Part shown: one piece after another, positions 55,925-64,000 of the stretch
Layout of the letters: the number at the start of each line of letters is the position of its first letter
Numbering within the stretch: the stretch's first letter is position 1
Assembly (NCBI GenBank): GCA_030685235.1
Contig: MU839100.1
Span: 1-64,000, forward strand
Direction of reading: 5' to 3'
DNA length: 64,000 nt
Source: Copromyces sp. CBS 386.78
Lineage: Eukaryota > Ascomycota > Sordariomycetes > Sordariales > Sordariaceae
Program-made: the position numbers and the translations under genes
Notes under the pieces: model-generated
The model's database searches: none
Seen by the model: the letters and a program-made list of their open reading frames with translations, nothing else
Told to the model about the DNA's origin: nothing

Positions 55925-56258
55925 CAATTCAATACTGGCTTGTTTGTTGGTTTGGTTCTTCGGCCATGGGCTGAGCAGGGGGTATTCGGAGCTCTCATTG
56001 GCCTTCAAAGAGATAAATCGGCCTCCGTTTGAAGCGTCATGGGATAATGGCAAGGGTTGAAAACGCCACAGAAGCCCCTTGATGCCCTCTCTCCGTCTGC
56101 TCTCCAGGCCCTCAAAGGCTGGAAGATATAACAGAGCAATCCCCTCTGATGGCACCCGTCCGCTCGAAAACCGAATAGTACTTTTCCACTTTGACTGGCT
56201 CAAGTGTGGAGATGGGCGTTTTTTGTATCAAACTAACAAACAAACCAGGGTTAGATTG
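55925..56258. mobile_element. MITE-like TIR element
   Basis: 334-bp unit whose left end CAATTCAATACTGGCTTG and right end, read on the other strand, CAATCTAACCCTGGTTTG match over about 30 bases with a few differences (then TTTGTTRGTTTG). Both ends abut TA, the Tc1/mariner-type duplication. There is no transposase. A third copy of the terminus occurs at 59774-59799. Confidence 0.55.
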
Positions 56259-57178
56259 TAGTGTGGTTTTTGTTGATGTGTTCTGATTGTGTTGAATTGC
56301 GTGGGAGATGTATCGGAGTGTTGATGAGATATCGCACGAGAAGGGAATGTATCAGCGAAGATTAACGATGCTCTAACGTGGCTAATATGGATCATGTTTT
56401 GGTAAATGGATTTTTGAACCTTGATCAGCTTTCAGTCTCAGTACCCTGCCTTTTTTGGGGGGCAGAGTGCGTAGCTTATCAAAGATCTCTTTACCTCCGC
56501 GTGCTCTAGATGGTGACAAGACATCCATAGGCCTTTAAGGTATGCCAGCTCCAGAAGGTCTCAGGTATTCTTCACAAATATCTGACTGTCTCTAGAGTTC
56601 ATGGACCAAGATGAGGTGAACGTAAACAGGTGTTTTTTTTTGTTTTTTTTTCCATGTATTGTTTTTTTCGTTTTGTTTTTGGGGTCATGATCATGGTCAC
56701 AAATCAAGGACCTCAGAGTCACCCCCGGATGGCTATTCCGTGAAGTATTGCCACTATGGGCATGCTAAAAAGGCTTTAACGTATCGATCGGTTCACGTGT
56801 GGTTGTGTACTTGAATAAGTGTGGTGCATGCAGAAGGGGAAGTAAAAACGTGAGTTCAAACGTCGCCCAGCATCCGCTTCGCATAGCAAGTGAATTTCTT
56901 TCTTCACCCAAAAAAATTCCCAAAACTCTTTTCTACAACGAAAACGAATGATAAAAATCACAAACCCTAATTTGCATAATTCCCAGACATACCCCAACCC
57001 AGTAAAAAAAAAGAAAAAAGCCAAGTCACCCAAGTACGCTTGTAGAACGAACGACAATCCGCCAGCTGCGACTTTACGAAAACCGCCACGCTAAGTTATT
57101 CATCAACGGTAGCCACTGCGCCATAAGACCACAGGGCTCCCCGTTGCGGTAGAGGGGCTAGGTAACGGACCTTATATG

Positions 57179-57199
57179 CCCGCCCGCCCGCCCGCCCGC
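57179..57199. repeat. CGCC tetranucleotide repeat
   Basis: About five tandem copies of CCCG directly after an AT-rich stretch. It is a simple repeat. Confidence 0.85.
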
Positions 57200-57819
57200 T
57201 GGTGCCTTGGCCCGGGCCTAATCTGGGGCGGCGCGGGGCGGATGTTGTTGTCATCTGATGTCTTGGGAAGAGGAGTGTTGGTCGGGCGGCAGGAATGGTA
57301 GCAGAACCCGTGACAGACAAGCAGGCAGGTCACCTAGTGCTATACGCAGCCTGCGTAGGCTTGTCAACTTGTGAATGCCTTAATAGGGTTGGCCAACCAT
57401 ATTTGGAAGACAAGAGGTGAAAAGAGTTCGGAGCGGGCTCGACGATGGGAACTTGACATCAAGGGGTGTGTACAACTAATAACACTCGGGGAAACCCGGG
57501 CTTCTTCCTCTTCACTTGTTGATGTTCTTTGCCTTTACCTCTTCCTCTCAAACAGAAGAATCGAATATGTAGAAGAACTGTCATGTGAGAGAGGCTGCGC
57601 AATGAGACTATTGAAGCAAAGAACATACGCATAAAGACAGCTGAAAGAAAACAAAAGAAAGAGAAGTAAGGAACTGAATCAAACGGCGTTCGAGAATACC
57701 TTTGTGTGATATGTAGCTAGCTCCACTGCTCCAGGCACATGCACCACACGCGGAGGTAAAGACAAATAACGGACGCTATCGTATATCTGTCTCAAAAACA
57801 CGACCTACAGAGTAGGCTA

Positions 57820-57845
57820 GCCTAGCCATACATGCCTGGCTAGGC
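57820..57845. repeat. perfect 9-bp hairpin
   Basis: GCCTAGCCA (57820-57828), 8-base loop TACATGCC, TGGCTAGGC (57837-57845). It lies about 140 bp before the TIR element at 57988. Function unknown. Confidence 0.6.
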
Positions 57846-57987
57846 CAAGGGTGTCTGGGAGTTTCGGAACCGCGGAGAACTAACACCGACCGTAGAGAAA
57901 GAGAAGAGAAGGTACCCAGGAAAGTGAAAGAGAATTCGGGATGTGTAATAAGCGAGCGAGGAAAGGGGACAAGAAGCAAAGAAGATA

Positions 57988-58167
57988 CAGTAAGACGCCC
58001 TGTAAAGGCAAACAATTCGGGCACGCCTTTTTCCTTGCACTTACTGGATGTTTGCACTTATTGGCCCTGCACTTACATACAAAACTGGGAACTCGGGCTC
58101 GAAGAATCTCTAGCACTTACTGGGTCTTTGCATTTACAGGTACTTGCATTTACAGGGAATCTTACTG
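57988..58167. mobile_element. MITE-like TIR element with sub-terminal repeats
   Basis: 180-bp unit. Left end CAGTAAGACGCCCTGTAAAG and right end, on the other strand, CAGTAAGATTCCCTGTAAAT differ at only three of 20 positions and continue with GCAA in both. TA flanks both ends (57986-57987 and 58168-58169). The interior carries at least five copies of a TTTGCACTTACTGG-like motif. There is no open frame that makes sense, so it would be non-autonomous. Confidence 0.65.
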
Positions 58168-59773
58168 TAAAAGAATGTCTTACCTTGATTATGTGGTCTG
58201 AGGGAAGCGAATCACATGAGACATCACATCGACATCCGTTCTCCCGGTGGGGGGAGCTTGGGCACTTGGACATTGAGGGAAAACAAGGGTGCAGGGGTCT
58301 TTTGAAAATGGAGAGGATATCTCACGGCTTGGGCGTATGCTATCTTTTTAGCATTAGGCTGTGTCCACTAGACTAGCTTCTCGATGTTAACTACCCGTGC
58401 CACGCCCCCACTCCCAGAACCAGTTAAAGGCTCCACGGGACCGATGGATATCGATATCCATTCGGTCTCTTGGTAGCCGCAAGGTACCTCTTAACTTTTA
58501 CTGTGCTACAGTACCACAAGGTTGGGGGCACTGGGGGAGCTTACGCTCCGGACTCTCCCAAGAAGTTGTCCACAGTCCACGAGGATTTGCAGTCACCGGC
58601 ATCCACGAGTATGGAGCAGGCTGGACATTGCTGCGAGAGGGAGATGATAGAGGAGACGTTGTGGAATATAACCGCTTGGCCAGCTTGGCTTTACGCATCG
58701 ATGACGGGAGAGTGGCTCCAGTAGTGGAAGTTCGGAGACTGGTTTATGAAGTGGAAGATGACCGACAGGAGTCTAGAAATACGCAACCGGTGTGAGGGAG
58801 TGAAGGAGCGGGTAGCGAGTAGCGGGTGAGTAAGTCTCTTCTCAAGACAAAAAAGCCTATTCGCCTCAGACAACCGCTCGTTATTATTTTTTTAAAGCGG
58901 GAGAGACCTGAAGTGAACCCATTGGAGCTCTTATCAACAGTGAACTGCTATTGTATGACCGCAGTAAAGTCTCTAGGGAGGCCAGAAAGTAAGAAAAAGG
59001 AAAATATGCTGCAGCCACTATCAACCACCAAGACCCGTCGAGGCCTCTGACAGTGCGAAAAAATTGAGCCTCTCATGAGTGCAGCAGACTCGTGCTGGCA
59101 CCCCGTCGATCCAAGATAAGCGGGTGGACCGAACTCTGGATGCCAAAAGAAAAAGGAGCAGTCGGGTTTCATGGCGAAGGAGACATAGCAGCTCCAAATC
59201 CAGTGTTCTTAGCGGGAATAGCTCCATAACGTCAGTGCAGTGTGAGAATAGGATGAGAGGATGGGAATAGGATTGGGAAGCTGGAACCGAGATATGGCTA
59301 AGCGAGTCCACTTTAAGGGCGTTCGTACCCGACCGAGCGAGGGAGACCCGGAAGCCAGAGCCCCGTACATCTACACTACCTTCGGAACCGAACGTGGGAA
59401 GGGTTGGGAGGAACCCAGCCCGTGGCGAACGGTTGGGATGTGAGGCGGCGTGGGAATGGAACCTTCCTCCTCGCGAGGGAGAACGATGAGGTGCATGGAT
59501 GAGCGGCAGGGATGTCTCAGGGACCGGATCCCTTTTTGGGTCGCATCCCAATTCCCGCTCATTTTCGGTCTTCCACCCTTACGGGTCGGTCCTGCTTCGA
59601 TATCCAGTTCTGCCCATACCCAACCCCATTCTTCATTTCCCATCGTCTTCTGCATTATTTTTTTCGGCTCCGTACCGGGCACATCCGCAGGCTAATCGAG
59701 GCAGTTGCGACCAGATTAGGCAAGCTTGTCGTAAAGCCTCGGTAACCATTGCTTGATGTTCAGGAGTACCGAG

Positions 59774-59799
59774 CTAACAAACAAACCAGCATTAGATTG
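59774..59799. repeat. orphan copy of a TIR-element terminus
   Basis: CTAACAAACAAACCAG followed by CATTAGATTG, then TA, nearly repeats the right end of the element at 55925-56258. No matching left end is seen nearby, so it is a truncated copy or solo terminus. Confidence 0.55.
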
Positions 59800-59978
59800 T
59801 AGCACCTGCCAATATCAATCATGAGCGGGCCTTGTGTTCCACGCTCACTTTTACAATGCCGTGCGGCTATCACTTTTGCATGTTCTGGGACGGTAGGTTG
59901 GCGGCAGTGAGTGATGGGTTGGCCTGGTAGGCATTGTTGCAAACCCACCATCCCTTTCCTTCTCTGGGACAATGGCAC

Positions 59979-59982
<4 letters not shown>

Positions 59983-60013
<31 letters not shown>
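59983..60013. repeat. 31-nt poly-T tract
   Basis: Homopolymer T run with no gene on either side. Confidence 0.85.
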
Positions 60014-61363
60014 CAGCTTTCAAATTTCTCTTTCGTGTCCGAGCACAACACGGCGACTAACCCGATGAGAGCCTTGTCGTTTCGGTCGTTTTCACCAGAT
60101 GCGACTGGTAACCCGTTGTTTTGGTCCACAGGACAATGGGGGCAATCACCAGTACCCAGTTCAACGGCACCTTTTAACCCTGACGAAGGACACTATCGAA
60201 AAGAGGCCGGGGCTCCGCACCCCGGGCCTTCTTCCTGAGGGATCTGATTTCATTTCCGATGAAGAGTTGCATCGAAGATCAGGAAGCCATTCCACCGATC
60301 TTCTACCACCGCGGAAGCAACCTCGGATCGGTCGTTGCTACGGTGTGGTTATTTTCACCGAAGACTTCCTCTTCGAACGCTGCAGCACTCGACGATGAAA
60401 GGAGATGCGCATGGAATGCCCGTTGTACCGCTTCGACTCGGATATAACTGGCTTTCGACCAATGTGCTGGTGAGCTGATGTGGGTCGCAAGGCTTCCCGG
60501 GAACGATCCAGTGATAGGATTGGTTTGAGTAAAACCAAATCGAATGAGTGGAAGCGGCATCTGACTTTGTCGACTTCTCTGGCAACAATTCGATTTTTCT
60601 CCGCTCTCGTGTGCGCAATCAGGATAGATGCAGGTCTCAGAAAACAAAACATTGAGAGCGGACCTCGAGAGCCAAGCCGGCCGCATGTCCCACCAATCAC
60701 AAAGTCGCTAGGCAGCCTCATCACGGCGATGATCCCTTCCCTTTGTAGCTTGGCAGCCCAGTGTCGATATTCTCGATGGACAACCGCAGGTTTTCCAGGA
60801 AAACCTTGACGCCCTGAGAACCCATTTGTTCCTGATTCGTAACGCCTCCTCCGCCAGCTCAAGCGTCGAAAAACACACTGATACCAAATGATGCCGCTTC
60901 GTTGGATGCGCCACACATGCTGATATCGCCATGTGGTGTACTGTCAACAACAGGCTTGGAGGCCACCTTTAGGTCTCAAAAAGCAATGGGCTCGGTTCTG
61001 GCAGGCCAACTGCTGGCTGACAACTTCGATAGTGCTATGCCATGTTTTTGTTTTTCTGTTACCCGTTTGTCATTTTCGACATCCCGCTTCCGCCCACTCT
61101 GGTGTGCCTGGTACCCATGGATGATACCTGATCAAGATCGAGATTAGAGGAGGTGATCTCTAGTCGGGATTTTCTCCAGGGACAAGCACGTACTATATGA
61201 ACGTCTGGCCCTCCTTCTCTTATACCTTCCGTTACCCGTCCTGCTAGCGCTTGAAGTTTCGTGGCACATCATACCAACACCTATCGCTCTGAAGCCCATA
61301 GCGTCGAGTGTCCTCCATCAGACAACCGTCCAACCCATCCTTCAGCCACACCATTCCACCACG

Positions 61364-63014
61364 ATGGGTCTCCTCTCTCTTACATACCGACGTCCAGCTT
61401 ACGTCGACAAGGACAACGTCAGACTGAGCGATGATGCCAACGCCGGCCAGAACACCCTGAGCAACACCCCTACAAACGACAGTGAAGCAAGACTAGAGAA
61501 AACAGAGCAAAGCCTGAAACGAGTCAACTCAGGCAGCATCGCGGGAATCCCACCAGCATTGAGCTTTGATAACATTATCGAGGGTGGAACATGTCCAGTC
61601 AGTGCTTGATCCTGCCTCACTTAAGACAGACCAGTGACTAACTAGCCGAATCGTGTATAGCCTTGTACCGTCCGAGACTTTATGAACTACCTGATATATG
61701 TTGAGCGGGCAGCCGAGAACCTTCAATTCTTCTTGTGGTATCGCGACTATGTGAAACGTTTCGAACAAGCCAAGACATGGGACCTTGCCCTTGCTCCCGA
61801 ATGGACGCCAGCCATGGAGGAGGAAGCCATCCAGAAGATCCAGAGAGAGCAGGCTGAGAAGGCCCGCAAGAAGCCTAACAGCAAAACAGGAGACATGACG
61901 GTCGAGATCTTCAAGGGTACTGATTTCGACAAGGGGTCGACCCCAGTGTTGTCCAGTCCGAGAGGCCGAAGTACATCAGACTTGCCCGAGGGCACTCGAA
62001 CGGGCAGCAACAACCCGTTCGGAACGCCGCCGGATACTCCGCGCGGCTACCACCACAACACGTTCTCCTCCGAGTATGTCGGGTCCAGTATGGCGACGAC
62101 GTACCTCACGCAGGCGAGCGATGCGTTTACCGCAGCAGGCATCAAGCAACCATGTAAGGATGACGTCTCTTCCCTGTTCTTCGGCTTCCATATGCCACCC
62201 CCGGCATATGATGCATGTGACAGTTGCTGTCGAGTACCGAGTTCAAAGGGGCAATGTTGACTGACCAAAAAAACCCAACCGAACAGTCACCATCCAGCCC
62301 TTCCGTAAAGAAATCGACCGTGTCATCGCAACTTATATCATGGATGACGCTCCCCGACAGCTCAACCTCTCCGACAAGGAGCAAAAGGCCGTTCTGCACG
62401 CGCTCGCGCACACGACGCACCCCTCCGCGTTCCGCATCATCATCATGCCCACCGAGTCTGCGCTGCGTCGGCAGGCGCACCCCAACTTCATCCGCTGGTC
62501 CATCTGCAATGGCAACCCAGCGCGCGTCTTCTTCGCGCGGGGTCTCGGCATAGCGCTCATCCTGCTCAGCACCGTGATCGCCCTCGTGCTGACTCTGTCC
62601 AAGGCGGGCCGCGGCTACCGTGCCCTGGCGGCCATCGGCTGGGTGCTGGGCATCTCGACGCTGATTGCGGCGTACAAGGGCATGTGCGTGGTCCTGCACG
62701 GCTTGCATCACCGGCACATTCGCCCGTGGGAGCTGTTCATGGCGGAGGAGGAGGCTGGAGAAGAGGGCACGCAGGCGAAGCGGTCGTTTGATAGCTTTGG
62801 GTCCGGTAACAGCTACGAGGAGGAGCCGTGGGTGGTCCGGTACCAGAAGCGCAACGTGATCCGCAAGATCTTTGATCGCGAGGTGTGGATCCAGGAACCG
62901 ATGTTGCGGCAGATTCAGGACACGATTGCGGTGCAGAGCATGTTGTGCGCGCTGGTGCTGTCGGCGATCCTGACGGCCATCTTTGTGGCCGTGCCTGGAG
63001 GGGATTTGTTCTGA
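61364..63014 (+). CDS. RGS-domain protein with C-terminal membrane segments
   Basis: Exons 61364-61597, 61661-62153 and 62287-63014 give 484 residues (introns 63 and 133 nt; GTCAGT and GTAAGG donors, CTAAC and CTGAC branches). RGS proteins speed GTP hydrolysis by G-alpha subunits. The RGS fold is in two parts: FDNIIEGGTCPPCTVRDFMNYL...ENLQFFLWYRDY (about 67-105) and FRKEIDRVIATYI...PSAFRIIIMPTESALRRQAHPNF (about 248-310), separated by about 140 residues, largely Ser/Pro-rich, that would be a long loop. Three hydrophobic segments follow (about 328-348, 355-373, 459-479), so it is probably anchored in a membrane with the RGS domain cytosolic, resembling the RgsD/Rax1-like group of fungal RGS proteins. 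The exact orthology is not settled by eye. Confidence 0.85.
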
Positions 63015-64000
63015 TTTTCTCAAATTTTAATTTTTTTTTGGAAAGTTTTTTGGAGTGTCTATCTTCCAGGAAACTCCTTATGCTTTTGTTGATTTGATCG
63101 ATTGATAACCCGGAATGAGGAGAGGGTCAAGACAAGACTGCTTATATTAGTGGATGAAGCTTATAATAAATGCGGGGTGGCCCATCACAAAAAAGCTGAT
63201 GATGGAGCACGGATGACTTTTCCTTTCCACTCTTCCTTCCAATCTCCGTTCGGGGTTCGGACGTGCGGGAATCCCCGCCATTTCATGCCGCCTGCCACCG
63301 AATCATCTTTCGTTCCCCCTTCAATCTTCTCCCCGCTCTGGGGAAAACGTAAACCGGTTTCGGTAACTATCGGCGATGTGGAGTCGACTGTACCTGCGCC
63401 GAGCCGAACCATTTCCCCAGAAACCGCGTGTTGGTGGCATGTTCCACCCCCAATGCAAGGCTTATGCATCATTGCGTTCTTTTTATATCGGCGGTTTTCT
63501 TTGGCTTACGCCGTAACCTTTTTGGGTCAATGGTCTAGGATGGAACCGGCGGGGTAGGCTACTCTTGTGGTCTCGTGTGTACAAAATATGGACTGGAAAA
63601 GGGCGATTTGGGATAACTTGTTTCTGTTGATCTTGGTTTTGGTTTGTGTCAGTCGAAGTAGCTTCGGCTGGAATGACCGGGATGGAATTGATGATTACTG
63701 AAAGCTGTGCAGGAGCAGCAGAAGGAGGAGGAGGCAGGGACGGCAGGCAGCAAAGTAGGGCTAGAGAAACGGGCAATACTATTCATAATCCTTCAGAGTG
63801 TGGTTCCACAGACTAGTCTCATTCACTCAGCCACCTCCGCTCGGACCATCGCAGTCTTGGAATTCCTTACGGGACCAAATGAACCCCACCCCCACCAATC
63901 ACAATGTTACACCATTTGGACCCGCAGGTTCTAAGCCACGCGCTACATGCTCTGCTGTGGCGGCCGAAAAGCGGGGCGGATCCGTAGGGGAAAAAATAGG
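63015..64000. other. region downstream of the RGS gene, nothing recognised
   Basis: 1 kb to the window edge with open frames under 155 codons and no recognisable protein. It should hold the RGS gene 3' UTR; a gene could begin beyond 64,000. Confidence 0.55.

Larger units (their letters stand above)
55300..61363. other. 6-kb intergenic region with short TIR elements and simple repeats
   Basis: No supported gene. It contains TIR elements at 55925-56258 and 57988-58167, an orphan terminal repeat at 59774-59799, T-rich runs near 56,632-56,682, a CGCC tetranucleotide run (57179-57199), a hairpin (57820-57845) and a 31-base T run (59983-60013). Open frames reach about 190 codons but none has coding character. 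The last 150 bp are a C/A-rich leader before the RGS gene. Confidence 0.65.

Noticed and set aside
58397..58795. 132-codon plus-strand frame
   Set aside because: The C-terminal half looks mildly protein-like, but overlapping frames on both strands are as long and nothing is recognised.
60338..60916. 192-codon minus-strand frame
   Set aside because: Arg/Ser-rich composition with no family resemblance; similar-size frames exist in other orientations at the same place.
1..64000. CRISPR array, operons or phage
   Set aside because: No regularly spaced direct repeats with spacers; genes are intron-bearing and individually promoted, as expected for a fungal nuclear chromosome.

Overview
The window is nuclear DNA of a filamentous ascomycete, almost certainly Neurospora or a very close Sordariales relative. 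The evidence is a his-3 gene whose spliced product is 870 residues, the length of Neurospora crassa HIS-3, followed by a GPI-type lysophospholipase gene as in the known his-3 / cog / lpl order of linkage group I. Introns are short (53-261 nt) with fungal donors and CTAAC/CTGAC branch sites. Blocks of very AT-rich, TpA-rich, ORF-less DNA look like sequence destroyed by repeat-induced point mutation (RIP).

Layout. 1-12.4 kb is AT-rich RIP-type DNA into which a complete, GC-rich Ty3/gypsy chromovirus (3442-10616) has inserted. It has identical 253-bp LTRs, a 5-bp target duplication (CCCGC), gag, a pol frame in -1 relative to gag with protease, RT, RNase H, integrase and chromodomain, and an apparent self-priming primer-binding site. 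his-3 follows (12807-15484), then 3.4 kb corresponding by position to the cog recombination hotspot, with a TIR element inside it, then lpl (18848-20950). A minus-strand gene with half a zinc-cluster-like Cys motif (22235-24345) and a plus-strand ATP-grasp-like gene (32663-35665, one in-frame TAG) flank an 8.3-kb stretch with no supported CDS. A second, smaller AT-rich relic lies at about 37.2-38.0 kb.

From 38.4 to 55.3 kb is a dense housekeeping block: vacuolar-type zinc transporter (CDF), FBXO9/Hrt3-type F-box protein, mitochondrial assembly factor cbp4, NAC beta subunit (egd1, with an apparent one-nucleotide exon), tRNA adenosine deaminase tad1 (minus), ribosomal protein eL24, peroxisomal-type peroxiredoxin (minus), a DUF1348/NTF2-like protein and an XPG-family protein that has lost catalytic acidic residues. 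A 6-kb intergenic region follows with two more short TIR elements, homopolymers and hairpins. The window ends with an RGS-domain protein carrying C-terminal membrane segments (61364-63014).

The genes do not form a pathway cluster; they are independently transcribed. The most noteworthy points are the apparently young gypsy element in RIP-mutated DNA next to his-3, the single-nucleotide exon in egd1, the lone in-frame TAG in a 1000-codon reading frame (a candidate for sexual-stage A-to-I mRNA editing, or a fresh nonsense allele), and the degenerate XPG nuclease. All exon boundaries were derived by hand from splice signals, reading-frame closure and family resemblance; none was tested against RNA or databases.
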